41,936 nucleotides of DNA from Gnetum montanum (Eukaryota > Streptophyta > Gnetopsida > Gnetales > Gnetaceae), in contig MNCI01004997.1 in NCBI GenBank assembly GCA_015680685.1, positions 94,023 to 135,958 of the forward strand. The letters run 5' to 3'. Positions 21,701 through 33,224 of the stretch are shown here, in pieces. The notes under the pieces are model-generated. The model was given only the letters and a program-made list of their open reading frames with translations. It was not told the origin of the DNA and made no database searches. The position numbers and the translations under genes were made by a program. The first letter of the stretch is position 1; the number at the start of each line of letters is the position of its first letter.

Positions 21701-23152
21701 AAAAGTGCGCACAATAAAGTTTGCAGAATGGAGATTAAAGGTAATTAAATCAAATATGAGAGAAATCGGGAATTAGTGGCTTTTGCAGTAGTGCTGAAGA
21801 AGGAATTGAAGAGATCAGGATTAAGCTTTCAGAATGAAGTTTGCAGTGGGTTGCATTGAACCAAACATGAGGCAAAATATGATAAATTCAGCCACTTGCA
21901 GAGGAAGCGTACTGGAACAAATTTAAAGAAAAGGTAGTGTTATCCTTTTTCAGGATGAAGATTTTATTGCGGGGTACTGAGAACAGACAGGATTAAGAAA
22001 CACGGCACTGGCATTGAAACAAAGAGAGCAGGACCGAGCTCAAAGAACAAAGTTTTCAGCGGGCTGCATTGAAACAAACATATGCCAAACAGGAGAAGGA
22101 ACTAACACAAATTAAAGGGGGTACCGTAAGCTCAGACTCTGAAGTCTTCGCTGAGCTGCAAGTAACAGAACACATGGCAACAAAACAAAATTCAGAAGCG
22201 GCCGCAGCAGTAGCATTGAAACAAAGACGGGTCATGAAGGTGCTGTTGGTGAGTTGAAAACCAAACAGAACAGAAGGCAGAACAGGATTTGGAGGCTTCT
22301 GCAGCGCCACTGACAGATAGCAAACAAAAACGGAACAAAAACACGAAAGCAGAACCAAGCACCGAATCAAAAACAGGCTAAACAAAAACAGAGTCCGAAA
22401 CAGGGGAGCAGCAGCAGGAGCAAAGGCTAGATAGAAATAGAACTAACAATGGCGTTGAAGTGAAACCGATCAATGCCCATCCAGTTATCCAAATCGTAAG
22501 CAGTGTAGTGCTTGCAGCAAGCAGCAATCTTCAAGCGATTCGGATTCTTTCCGCCGGCGTTCTGCAACCCCCTCACATAACTGACAGCATACCGTGAGAC
22601 CACAGCAGGATCTTCACCGGGGGTCTCCTGTCCTCTTCCCCAGCGGGGGTCCCTGAAAATATTGACATTCGGACTCCAGTACGTCAATCCGGCGACTCCG
22701 GCATTATACATTGCCCTGGCCTCGGTGGAGACGGCCTCTCCGATTTTCTGCCACAGAGCAGAATCGAAGGACGCCGCGGTGAGAATCACCTGCGGAAAAC
22801 TCGTGGCCGCGGGAACCGACCCGGAAAACCTGGTTCCGGGTCCGGTGTTGGAGACGCCGTGCAGAGCCTCGGACCACCATTCGTAATTGGGGATTCCGAG
22901 CCTCGGCACGCCGGCAGCGCCGCTGGCGAGCAGCTGAGCCTTCTCTCGGAGCGTCAGGCGCGCGATCAGATCCTCCGCTCGGCGCTGGTGCGGCAGCCGG
23001 CGGTTGCAGAACGGGAAACTGGCCAGGCCTTTGATCCTGTCGTCGCAGGCGAACTGTGGCTGAGCTTGGATCCCCAGAAGCAGCTCGAGCGCAGCCATGG
23101 CTGCCACAAGAAATAATAGAAGTTGCTTCTGCTGCTGCTTCTGGGTCTGCAT
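18794..23152 (-). CDS. BXL: Beta-D-xylosidase (plant BXL type, glycoside hydrolase family 3), six exons, 806 aa
   Basis: Secreted GH3 enzyme that releases xylose (often also arabinose) from xylo-oligosaccharides and arabinoxylan in the cell wall. Exons (minus): 22448-23152, 21453-21622, 21261-21358, 20802-21152, 20263-20688, 18794-19464. All introns are GT-AG and phases join exactly (2,421 bp including TAG). The ATG at 23152 begins a signal peptide: Q/K-rich residues 1-10, a hydrophobic stretch 11-28, probable cleavage after IQA (30). The GH3 N-terminal domain (about 60-330) has [12 protein letters not shown] at 170-181, KH at 214-215 and SDCDS at 296-300, whose D297 aligns with the family nucleophile. 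The GH3 C-terminal domain (about 395-640) has [27 protein letters not shown] and the split NPGGKLP. A fibronectin III-like end follows [10 protein letters not shown]-type [12 protein letters not shown]. Length and motifs are normal for plant BXL and no break is seen. A bifunctional arabinofuranosidase/xylosidase is possible. Confidence 0.95.
19465..20262 (-). other. Intron 5 of the beta-xylosidase gene
   Basis: At 798 bp this and intron 1 (21623-22447, 825 bp) are the only long introns; introns 2, 3 and 4 are 94, 108 and 113 bp. The donor is GTACGT after CCTG and the acceptor GTGCACAG before GAGGGAAG; the joined codons give NPGGKLP, the family-conserved sequence. No transposon or RNA gene is recognised inside. 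Confidence 0.85.
21623..22447 (-). other. Intron 1 of the beta-xylosidase gene
   Basis: The donor GTTAGT follows GCCATT and the acceptor TTTTCACAG precedes GTTTCGCAG, joining FHFNAI to VSQQDL in phase 0. The plus strand of the intron is rich in ACAAA/CAAAC. An apparent ORF inside it has no support. Confidence 0.85.
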
Positions 23153-23247
23153 TTTCGTTTCCTGTTGGGGCCTTCCGCTGAATTCCGAGCTGTGTTTTGT
23201 TAAGTGGGTTCGTCTGTTGAGTAGCTCAGCCGTGGGTGGCAGCCAGC

Positions 23248-23254
23248 ATTTATA
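23248..23254 (-). promoter_or_regulatory. TATA box of the beta-xylosidase gene
   Basis: TATAAAT on the minus strand lies about 96 bases upstream of the ATG at 23152. That would place transcription start near 23220 and give a 5' leader of about 65-70 bases. An in-frame upstream ATG at 23272 lies beyond the TATA box and is not expected in the mRNA. The chosen ATG has A at -3. Confidence 0.7.
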
Positions 23255-23272
23255 GGAAAGAGGGATGGCCAC

Positions 23273-25094
23273 TGTTCTGTGCAGGATTATACATAAATTC
23301 TTCCTCCTGAACTATGCAGATAATCATTATTCCTCCGTGACAATGCTAGAGTCGTGCACTGCAGGGAGATTCAGAGTGAAAGAGAGATTGGGCGAGTGGG
23401 GATTACCATTGGCGAATTCATGGATGATGCTTGATGCCACTTCACCTTCCTGTTGGCCTACTTTGTGGCCCAGCCATCAACCGTCAACTACATTAGTTAG
23501 ATCTCCTTTTCTTGCAAAACAAGAGACTGTGAATTCTTGGGCTGCTTTAGCTGTGGGAAAAAAATGTTGGACTTCGTCTGCAAATGAATGAGTTCAGTAA
23601 CTTCCCACTGTTAACGCTGATTGGACCTTCCATTGGGTTGCGTACAACGGAAACGCATAATTAAGGCGTGTGAAAGGTGGGTACGGAAACTTCTTCAGTA
23701 ATGTAGTGTCGGGGAAGAAATTGCAGGCCAGCAAAGTTCTGTATTTGCTTATTTTTCAAGCCTCTCGTGCGCTTTGAAACCGCAAGCAAACTTGAATAGT
23801 TTCGCGGTATGTCCGTGAGCCATCAGATTTGGGCGTTTGTAAATTTTTTCTCTGGGTTTGGTAGCGAAAATTGCTGCTTCGGTGCTGAAGAAAGTCATTT
23901 TCTGCTAAATCTCAAAATGGAAGTTCGTGCAGACATTATAATTTAATTTAATATTTTTGAAGTCTGACCATGATCAGTCAAAAACGTCCTCTCAAAGTTA
24001 TATCGTCTGCACTACTCTGCAGTGCTCCTTCTTTTTGAGTGGATTTGAGGTATTTTAGAAAAGGATTTTAAGAATAGTCTAATTTCTTTATAATGAGTTT
24101 TGCTCTACAGAACCGGGATTTCCTTTCTTGAAAAACAAAAAGGGTCATATTTTTATAATTGGAATTTCCGAAGTAGGGTAACCTGAGCTTAGGTAAGTGA
24201 AGGAATCAGGAGTATCTTGTGTAAATGACTAAAAGCCAAACTTATTCTAGCCTCAGAACTTGAATGCTTGCTTTGGATTAGAAATGTGTGAAAAACAGCA
24301 CGGGTTCAAACCTTTGTAATCCACACTTCATTATCCAAGGTTTATGAAGCTGACGAACCAGCTGTTCATGACCGCACACAGAAATCTTCTTTGTTCTTGT
24401 ATTCCAGAGTGGAATTCGCAGTAATTCAGTCATTCACCTATTAACATCATTTTATTGTTACTTTTAGTGAGTTTCAAGTGAAGAAACAGTCACTCAATTA
24501 CCCTTTATTCGGTTGTCTTGGATTTTGCATACAAAATTAACGTTCCCGCTGTCGAGTGCTGTAGCAAAAACGCTTTGCAACTTTGTTGTACACTTATGCA
24601 ACGCAGACACGTGTTCGATCCGATAATCTTTCTTTACATTCCTGCCTGGACCTTTTATTAATATCCAGCTGTTCGAAAACTGAGTGATGAGAGCAGTTAG
24701 TTGGTTTGCTTATTCAACACTGTATTCATCCTCGTGCATTGGGGTTATTGATCTTTAATGAATATATCCGTCGATTCGGTTAAATCTCAATCAAATTATT
24801 ATCATTCATTTGATGCAACTTTTGCCATTGCGCTTTAGCACTTTCGTTCAAATCAGTTTTTATCATGTTAGATACCTTTTCAATATGTAGCTTTGGCTAC
24901 GTAACGGGTGTTGGACCCAAAAAATGAATAAAAATACTATTGGCTGTGCAACCTCATTATACGTGTCTAATATGATATGACATTTTGTTGCATGGAATGG
25001 GCATTAGGAGCCAATTTCTTTAGACGATGATAAAATTTTATTTTACTAAAGAAGATAAGATTATCACTTAAAGAGTTAGTTTTTTTTTTTTTTA
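23273..25094. other. Upstream intergenic region of the beta-xylosidase gene
   Basis: No second gene or transposon is recognised. Promoter elements of the gene beyond the TATA box should lie in the right-adjacent part, but I cannot single out specific sites. The region ends in a run of T at 25078-25093 just before SINE-like copy 3. Confidence 0.5.
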
Positions 25095-25200
25095 ACAATG
25101 AGGTGTTAGCTTAGTGGAACAAGTCTTGGTTTGGTAACCCCAAGTTATAAGTTCAATTCTAGTAATTAGCATTATGAGACTAATGGTATGGTAGATGTTT
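25095..25200 (+). repeat. SINE-like repeat copy 3
   Basis: It starts AACAATGAGGTGTTAGCTTA. A-box-like TAGCTTAGTGG lies at 25107-25117 and B-box-like GTTCAATTCTA at 25151-25161. A T-run directly precedes it. The head is nearly identical to copy 1; the body is short. Confidence 0.62.
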
Positions 25201-25299
25201 TGTAGCAAATCACAAAGCACAAATTGTTTAGGTATAACTTAATGATTAAAAGGGGGAGAAGGGATTGTCGAAACTAAATATATATATATAGCTATTACA

Positions 25300-25372
25300 A
25301 AACTATTGTAGAAGTTTATAACTTAGAGTTTCAAAATCAAGAGTCTTATCACTAGGCTAACTCAATGATTAA
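25300..25372 (-). repeat. SINE-like repeat copy 4 (head only)
   Basis: The minus strand reads TTGAGTTAGCCTAGTGATAA; A-box-like TAGCCTAGTGA lies at complement(25349-25359). It is followed by GACTCTTGATTTTGAAACTC and AAGTTATAA, as in the other copies. Confidence 0.55.
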
Positions 25373-25699
25373 GACTTGAGACTTGCATCTCACAAGTTGC
25401 ATACTTTATTCCAATTGGTTATTTAGGGTAAGAAATGAGGCTAGAGGAGGAGGGGATGTTGTTAATCATATAGGTTACAAGTTTAAGCTTTACTTTTAGC
25501 ATATGTTGAGATATTATAACATTATTTAACTAGAAATGTCCAAGAACCATAAGTTGCAAGTTTACACTTCACTTCTAGCATCTTTTTCTATCTACATGTT
25601 CTATATCCATTTTATTAAACTTTACTACTCATGTTCTATCTTAAGAATAGTATATTAGCTTGTCAATCACAATAGGTTGCAACCTGAATTTATTTATTC

Positions 25700-25785
25700 A
25701 CAATTTAGCATTGTTCATTAGAATTAAACTTGTGAACTAAGGCTTCTATGTTAAGACTCTTATCACTAGGCTAACACCATATTGT
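25700..25785 (-). repeat. SINE-like repeat copy 5
   Basis: The minus strand reads ATGGTGTTAGCCTAGTGATA. The A-box lies at complement(25763-25773), and B-box-like AGTTTAATTCTA follows about 40 bases later. Then AATGCTAAATTGTGAAT parallels other bodies. Confidence 0.55.
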
Positions 25786-26229
25786 TAGATATTATGTTCC
25801 AAAAATCTTCTTACCATTCAAGTATTACTATTAATTATATTTACTAGTGAAGAAGATTACCCTGGCCATTGTTGCCCTGGCCATGGCTAGACAAAAAAAA
25901 TTCTATAAAAGGAATTTTGAAACTCATGTTGTTTAATAGATACAATAAGATCATAGAGGAGTAAGTAAAAACTTAGTTTCAATTTCAATTTCATATTGTG
26001 TTTAGAAAGGTCTAAATAGACATTTTATTGTTTGGAGTAGAGCTCAGATTTGGACCAATGGAACTTGATGTCATCATCGTCATCCTAGCATTGTCACAAT
26101 AAATAATAAGGTGTCAAACTCCAAAAAAGTATATTAAAAATAATAATTAAGAGTACAAAAGAAAAGAAGTATTACAAAGAGAAGAAACTCCAAAACAAAA
26201 AAAAAACAAAAGCAAAGATTCTAGTACAT

Positions 26230-26295
26230 AATGTGGAGTTATAAAGTTCTAATTTTGGTCTTATGATCTAAATTAGAACTTTATAACTCCACATT
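26230..26295. repeat. Perfect 26-bp inverted repeat with 14-base loop
   Basis: The arms are 26230-26255 and 26270-26295, with loop 26256-26269. The right arm is the body block (GTGGAGTTATAAAGTTCTAA, minus strand) of SINE-like copy 6, and the left arm is the same block in the opposite sense. The RNA would fold into a stable hairpin on either strand. Confidence 0.9.
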
Positions 26296-26362
26296 CCATA
26301 CTAGGATCAAGTTCATAACTTGGAGTTTCAAACCAAGAGTTTTACCATTAGGCTAACACTTT
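26230..26362 (-). repeat. SINE-like repeat copy 6
   Basis: A-box-like TAGCCTAATGG lies at complement(26345-26355). It is followed by AAACTCTTGGTTTGAAACTC, a B-box-like ACTTGATCCTAGT, and the body GAATGTGGAGTTATAAAGTT. It abuts the inverted repeat. Confidence 0.58.
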
Positions 26363-26461
26363 ATTATTCCATTTAAATATTTGCATTTTTTATCATATTG
26401 ATTTATTGTTCATATCTCTTTTTCATAGTCAACTATATGAAATAATAAGCATGATTATTAT

Positions 26462-26627
26462 TGATGAGTGACGAGGTACCCCTACACTCAACCATACGAA
26501 TACGAGCATTACACGCGCAATTCGGTAGAACTCCATAGACTAAGTGCCTACACACCTTATGGAACACTTAAGGTTAATCATTCGTTGTCTTCCCAGACTT
26601 ACTTGTATTTGTCATGATTGTATGGTT
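26462..26627 (-). repeat. 3' LTR remnant of element B
   Basis: It aligns with the terminal part of the 5' LTR (28877 onward): GAGGTACCCCTACACTCAAC through the TATGGTTAA block. Similarity stops near 26627, where sequence of uncertain origin leads into gag at about 26665. Confidence 0.82.
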
Positions 26628-26664
26628 AATGTATCAAGCTTGGAACCACAGGGTGTTGCTAGAC

Positions 26665-28732
26665 TTGACTGTGGGTGTTGCCACTATTGATGTTGCTTGA
26701 TGGGTTGTGGTGGAGTTCCACTTGGATAGTACGTCAACAGTTGGTGGAACTGTCTTGGGTTACCTTGGGGATAAGGTAACCTTCGGGGTGCTTGCCATTT
26801 ATTAAGTCTCGGGTTGAGTGCATACACCCTAGACTCTTGTAGATGTGAGATGATTAGACAACATCCCTTAGGATGGTCATATTGGAAAATCTCACATCCA
26901 CCATCATTGTTTGTATTTGAATCCACAACATAATTGGCCATAGTTATTTTTCCCTTACACTTGTCACATGCATGGCCTGAATCTCCCCGCTTTTTCTTAT
27001 CTTTGTCACTACTTCATTCCTCCTTCGATTCTTCTACGATTTTCAGGACAAGTTCAAGTCTACTATCTAAGGAGTCCTATATTTGATCTACCTTAGCCAC
27101 CACTTCCATTATTAGCTTCTGAAGCAGCAAGGTTTTTCTATTCACCAACTTTTCGAGTGATGACTCATCCTCTTCATCACAGAATCTCACTTCCCTCTTT
27201 CGGAGGGAAGGATCACGATTGTACTCTTCCATGCTTTCTCTTTTCCGTAGCTCCCCTTCTTCTTTGGCTACTTGCTCCAACAATCGATGAATCTCATGGG
27301 ATCTAAGTTCAGATAATCTCCCTTGGGCATAAGTCCCAAGGGTTCTCCTAGTTTCATGCCTTAGCCCATCTACGAGATGGCGAAGTTGATCCCGTTGTGC
27401 ATAGCCATGGCCAGGGCAACAATGTAACAATGCATAATATCAGCCCATGGCAGCATCCAAGGGTTCATGATTACCCTGCTTCCATCCTTGGATCTGCTTA
27501 CGTAAGTTAGACACTCTAGAGTACGTCTGATATTTATCGTTGAACAACTCTAACATTGTACTCCATCTCCTAATGGTTTCCGGCTCTAAGGACCGGTACC
27601 AACTCTCTGCTTCTTTGATGAGTATCCTAGGAAACAACTTTAATTTCTACCACTCATTTTCTATGTTTTGCAAGGCACAAGCATCATGGAATGCCTATAA
27701 ATGATTTTGCGAATTAGCATTGTATCCCCCCTCAAACCGTGGGATATTATTCATGTCTAAGTGCTTGATCCAACTATCTTTTTGATGCCTTGTTGGTATT
27801 CTCACAGCCTCCGTGATGTCTAGCAGACTTCAGGTGGCAAGTAGCGGTTCATGATGATCATCTCTCTCATGACATCTATGATGTCTACGTTGTTCCCTAC
27901 TTTCCCTTCGTTCATGCCTTGATTCCCTAGAGTGCCCTCATCCTCTCTCTCGATTCTCTCGTCAAGGTCTCTCATTTTGCTTACCCTTATCCTCACCGTT
28001 ATGCTCCTTATGACTGCATCCGGATGTGGAAGGAGAGGATGAATGGTGTGATGAAGGGGAAGAAGAAGGAGAACCATTGCCATGACAATGTTTCTTACCT
28101 TCTCTTCTGTGGCTACAGCCCTGATTGTGATGACAATTTGAATGCCCGTCCTTGTCATGTGTTTTTGTTTCCTCAGTGAACAGTTGGTGTTCATGGGGAT
28201 CAGAACCAGGGTTGTGTCTCGTGGAGCGTAGGTTCTAATACCCCACCTCCTCACTAGTGTTAGCAGGGGGAAGATCATTTGATAGAGAACCTGTTATAAG
28301 TGGTTCGCCATCTCCAATTTCACTTAGGACGTGCAGGACCCCTTTGCCCTTCAACAATGTATGATGGCTCTCCTACCTTAAGTCCCTTAAACGTTGTGCT
28401 GCTGTGGGATGGTAATCCCTTATGTCAAAATCACCTATAACGTATTCAGTGTATAGTTGTGTCATGCCTATCCGTGCAAGAGCACGAAGGAGCATGTCAG
28501 CGACTGCTAGATCTGGGGGTAACACTATGTTACCTTGCAAGTCTCTCCAACGCAATTGTTCATCCTGATGGAGGATAAAAGTAAAATCGGGTATATACTC
28601 ATCAGGATGAGTATATACCACCTGGTACTATTGAGAAACTGGTGGTTCTCGGTTATGCATGTTAGACTGTCGACTGTTTCTTGTATGATCCCTAGGTGGT
28701 GAAGTGCTCTTATGAGAAGAAGAAGAAGACAT
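26665..28732 (-). pseudogene. Broken gag of element B
   Basis: It starts MSSSSSHKSTSPPRDHTRN at complement(28730-28732), with a TAG about 35 codons in. Pieces in order: VYTHPDEYIPDFTFILHQDE (28373-28621), a basic region, and the core RSLEPETIRRWSTMLELFND with VSNLRKQIQGWKQGNHEPLD (27440-27637). Then come CPGHGYAQRDQLRHLVDGLR and VAKEEGELRKRES (27077-27430) and a knuckle remnant CEIFQYDHPKGCC (26684-26941), in which the second Cys is replaced by Phe. Frameshifts and stops separate the pieces. No protease part remains. Confidence 0.78.
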
Positions 28733-28857
28733 TATGTCGTATTCGGTGTGTTGATTAACCATTATATAATTTTTTGTTTAATTAACCACAAGGGTTTGTT
28801 TAAGCTCCCAACAATGTGGATAATTTCCTATGTTCTACTTAGCGCACAAACACTTTG

Positions 28858-28876
28858 TCCCCGGCAATGGTGCCAA
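28858..28876 (-). other. Primer-binding site (element B)
   Basis: On the minus strand this reads TTGGCACCATTGCCGGGGA, next to the LTR. It has two G-to-A differences from the intact site of element A. Confidence 0.82.
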
Positions 28877-29715
28877 TGATGAGTGATGAGGTACCCCTAC
28901 ACTCAACCATACGAATACAAGCATTACATGCATGATTTGGTCGAACTCCATAGACTAAGTGCCTACACGCCTTATGGAACACTTAAGGTTAATCATTCAT
29001 TGTCTTCCCAGACTTACTTGTATTTTTCACAGTTCTATGGTTAAGTAAGTCTGAGGTATATGATTTTTATATCTTTTCTGTTTTATCTCCTATGCTAACG
29101 AGGTGAAGGGTGAAGAGACTAATTAACTAACTTTAACTAAATAAGCCTTAATTAACCTAGCATCAGTATCCATTCCCACTTACCGTTCATACCTTGAACT
29201 AATGCAACCTTGGTTACCAAACGCTATTCGTTGCTGGGATCACCAAGCGTAACGCACGTGCTCGAAGCAGTCGTACTGTGCACTTAACTACGGGAGAAGG
29301 GTTGAGAGAGATTTAATGACTAATAAAGAATTTAAATGATAAACAATAAATAACAATAAATAAAATCCTATTTAGCCTATTCCATGCACTACAAGGTTTA
29401 TCCAAGAAGTTCATCTTTATTTCCGTACACAAACTTGTATTCAGGTACAATATTTGCCCGAATAAAGATCTGTTCACTTTGGAGCTCCTACTGCAGGCAC
29501 ATGGAAAATATTCTATCTCTGGAGAGGTAAAACTACTTGAGTTTCACTACGGTCTAGGCCTAGATTAAGAAACAAGGGAGAGATGCCTCTTATTTATAGA
29601 CTTGGTGACGCATCGTGATATCGCATACACGATATCGCAGGGGAAGATGTGATATGACGTACGCGATATTGCGGTGGACGCAATATTACGGCCCATGTGA
29701 TATCGCATCCCATCA
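28877..29715 (-). repeat. 5' LTR of element B, 839 bp
   Basis: It starts TGATGGGATGCGATATC on the minus strand at 29715 and ends CATCA at 28877. The GATATC palindrome cluster occupies about 29610-29708. TATAAATA is at complement(29591-29598), and AATAAA lies near 29420 on the minus strand. TTGGTAACC-like blocks occur in U5 near 29213-29246. Confidence 0.85.
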
Positions 29716-29720
29716 ATTAT

Positions 29721-32700
29721 CCTATACGGTAACCAACATGCTAAGCCATTACATGCTTGATTAGGAATCCTACCCTTTCTTTCACAGAGACAGTAGTTGA
29801 TCCTAGTGAGATAGATCAAGACCTCCATTCACTGCTAAAGAGGACCTAAATAAATATATCCAATGCATTTTGTATGGATGGGTTTCCATTCATATGTCTA
29901 TGGAGTTAACATAAAAAAATAGATAGTACTGTACAAGGTTGCTTTTTGAGGAAGATGTGCTCCAACCAACTCTTGAAGAAGGCAAATTGCTCAAATGGTC
30001 TAGAATAACTACCCAGCCCTTAAGACTTGAATCCTACTCTTCTTGTTATTTCTTCTAATAAAACAAGTAAGCCTAGATAGGGTATCAAAAAATTGGTCTA
30101 GATTTACCTTTGAATTATGTGAATTTTTGGGTTATAATTATCAATAACTTGTTCCTAATCCTTAAATGAAAATACATCATTGATTGGGTGGTACCCTAAA
30201 GTAGGGTGTCATTGGAAGAGTGATCACAAATTTAAAAGCATTCTAAATGGTCAGGTTAGAAGTGATACTCGACTACAAAATCAAACCACCTAGAGAAGCA
30301 ATGGAACATTTACTTTGTAGTATTTTACTCTTAGAAGGGAGAGATACGAACATAAATGGTATCATACTAGTTATTGAAGTACAAAGCAATACCCTAGTAA
30401 CTGTAAAGTTGGAGTCATGCTACCAATGGGACAATAGTTCAGTCATAAGAGCATTTCTCCTAGATTGTGCAATAAATGAGAAAACAATAAGAAGTACTTA
30501 GATAGGTTGATGCATGTTAGGTAGTATATGATAGGTAGGCTTTCCCTTCCTTATCTAAGTGTCATTTCTAGGGTATTCATCATATGTTATTAATATATGT
30601 TGTTTCTTGTATATAAAATATTAGGTTGCCTAGGATTGCATGCCTTTTTAAAGATTGTGAACATGCCACAAGGGTTATTAACCCACCTTGTTCTTGATAG
30701 GTAGGTTTATCATGGTTGTATACCAACAAAAAGCTACTTTTTAATGATCATTTAAGAATAAGTTGGCTCAGATGCAACAAGATTTTTGACTTCAAAATGT
30801 TTATGGGGGCTGAGGGGGAATAGTGGACATGGGAACTTAGGGCTAATGAGTTTTAAGACAAACAACATAAATTTTTGAAGTGGTTTCAATGGCTTAATAG
30901 CATTAGATGAAAATGCCTTATCTTAGAATAAACTAGCAACAGTTAGATCAAGCACACAAAATAGCTTTGGAGAATCTTAATCACCTATTTTGGGGTTGAC
31001 ACCTTAACCTAGATGGCTACCCTAACAATCCATACCCTTGCACTTGGTTGTAGGTATCCCCTGTAGGTTTAGTTCATTCCCTTATCAATGTGAGTCAATC
31101 TCAATTTTAGGCTACTTAAAATTACCCAAAGCTCCTTTGACCCTCTTAATTTGACCCATTAATATGTTTTGATTCATTATAATATTTGATATCACCAAAC
31201 TTTCCCATGCTTCACGTATCTTGCTTAGGTTATTCACCATGTTAATATGACATGAAATTATAATTTATAGCCTAGCGTTAGGCCCTCCAACTTGGAATGG
31301 ATGGTAAAGCATAAGTTGGAAGCTGTGATATGGATGTGACATTTTAGTAGGTTAATCTCTTTAGGACCAATGATGCCTAGTGAACAAACCTACCCCACCC
31401 TCTTGTGCGCATTTTAGGAAAATGTGTTGGAATCTCTTGTTCATGCTTTTACTAAGATACCACACCTATGGTCATTAGTGATGGATGTTTATCACCTCTC
31501 ACTTCTCAACACAAGATTTTGAGTCTTGCACATATCATTATGATAAAAGCAACATTCCTAGACTCGTTCGCAGTGAATGTTATAGTTGGCATTGCAATAA
31601 TACACTAGGCTTACATAATCAAGATGTCTTGGATGATGGGTTATGAAGAAGTCATTTAGCTTTTATGTAGTTGGTTGTTTGAGTGTTTCTTATGGCATAG
31701 GTGTGATGAAAGGATGGTCCATAGGGAGATTCTTATTATTTCCTAACAATGCTATTGTACAACTAGAGCACCCTAGGTTGGTCCAACCTAGTTCTTGAAT
31801 TGGGTAGAAATGATATGACATTGTCTTCAAGTTACAGAAACAATATATAACAAGGATCATTGGCTCCTACTAGGGTAATCAATGAAAACATCGAGCCCAA
31901 CACTTACTTGTGGTGTCAATCCTTAATTAAGTTACATATTGATTAAGTAGTGAAAGCTAGCATGATCATGTTTTGTATTATTTGGGACATAGGACTATGT
32001 GGTTGGTTCGATTCTATCAGTTATCCAATATCTACTATGGATATAATAATGATAGATTACAGGTATATATGGGTAAGCTTGGCTGAGTCAAACATAGGCT
32101 TGAATCAACCATTTGCTAATTATTGGTTCCAATACTAAGGGAGGGGTAGGCTTAGACTATTACAAAAAAGTGAACCTTTCTAATCTATCACTATGAAATT
32201 ATCAAAGAGGATAGGGCATTTGCTTATTCAGATGTCATGGAGTTTTAAGTTACCCTCCTAATTCATCTGCTACTAGATTCATGAGTGAAGCTAGGATGTA
32301 CCTTTGTTATGGAATGCCTATGCTTCATTCCATCAATCATTTACAATCTTATCCATATGGTGAAAATCTATAAATGTGTGGTGTGTGCCATGCACACAGG
32401 ATAAGAATGAAATTAAGATAAAAAAAAAAAAAAGCTTTCCTAGGAGTCCAACAGGAGCAAAGTTAGCATATGTTTTGGTTGTTGCTAATGATACAAAATG
32501 TATCAACTATCATTTTTGAATAACCCTTATGAATAACATCATATTCATGTAGCAAATAGGTCATGTGGCTTTAGTAATAGAAGTTCCCATTATACCCATT
32601 CTCATGTACACGTGAAATCAGTCAACATCAACCAACTCACTGGAAAATAGTTGTGGGAATTGCAACTTATGATATTGCCTATGTCACATGGCCTCCTCAT

Positions 32701-33224
32701 TTTGATACATAATAGGTTCCTCTCCCACTGATTGTAGTAAGACAACTAGCTAGGTATACGATAGATGCCATTGGCTACTCTATATTGGTCTAGAAGCCTA
32801 GTTGTCTAGTCTACATAGTTGTATTAATAAGTCAATTGTAATACAAAGTTATATCGGTCCAACCAAGATGCTAAAAAACATATCATCCACTTTAGACAAT
32901 TTGGAGGCATATTCACACAACAATGACTAGCTAGAAGTGCGCTATATGATTTGGTTAGTTTTAATGTATAGATTAATTGTTTTTGTGAAACTATATTTAC
33001 CAATTCCAAGACAAAAAAACACTTATCATCAATGTGTTTCCATATAGCTCTCAGTTGATTGAATAAACCTTACTTGGGGGCATGATTGCCCTCTAAAATG
33101 ATCAAAATAAGGTAGAGGTGGTTAGATGTTGGTCTAACCTACTACAAGGACCCTGTACATCGTATTTGTCTAGTCATGTGGTTCCTAGACTGCCATGCAG
33201 AATGATGCTCTAAGCAACAAGTTG
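29721..33224. other. Intergenic stretch without recognisable features
   Basis: No coding sequence or named repeat is supported. The longest short ORF (30247-30501) has no motif. A poly-A run lies at about 32420-32434, just after a short palindrome-like GTGTGTGCCATGCACACA, and could mark the end of an unrecognised retroposed copy. Confidence 0.4.

Larger units (their letters stand above)
26462..29715 (-). mobile_element. Element B: shortened gag-type LTR element, TSD ATTAT
   Basis: The element is flanked by ATTAT at 26457-26461 and 29716-29720. Minus-strand order: full 5' LTR 28877-29715, primer site 28858-28876, degraded gag 28732 to about 26665, then directly the last ~165 bases of the 3' LTR (26462 to about 26627). 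One internal deletion has therefore removed the end of gag, the tail and most of the 3' LTR, leaving 3.25 kb. The gag is closest to those of elements C and D. Confidence 0.88.

Noticed and set aside
23153-23272. Upstream in-frame ATG that would add 40 residues to the beta-xylosidase
   Set aside because: It lies upstream of the TATA box at 23248-23254, and the extra residues would bury the signal peptide.
25095-25165. Possible tRNA gene
   Set aside because: A- and B-box-like blocks are present, but acceptor and anticodon stems do not pair, and many diverged copies exist, so it is a SINE-like repeat.
32824-33009. Minus-strand ORF as a possible copia or other polyprotein remnant
   Set aside because: Neither this frame nor its neighbours show a reverse transcriptase, integrase or Gag motif.
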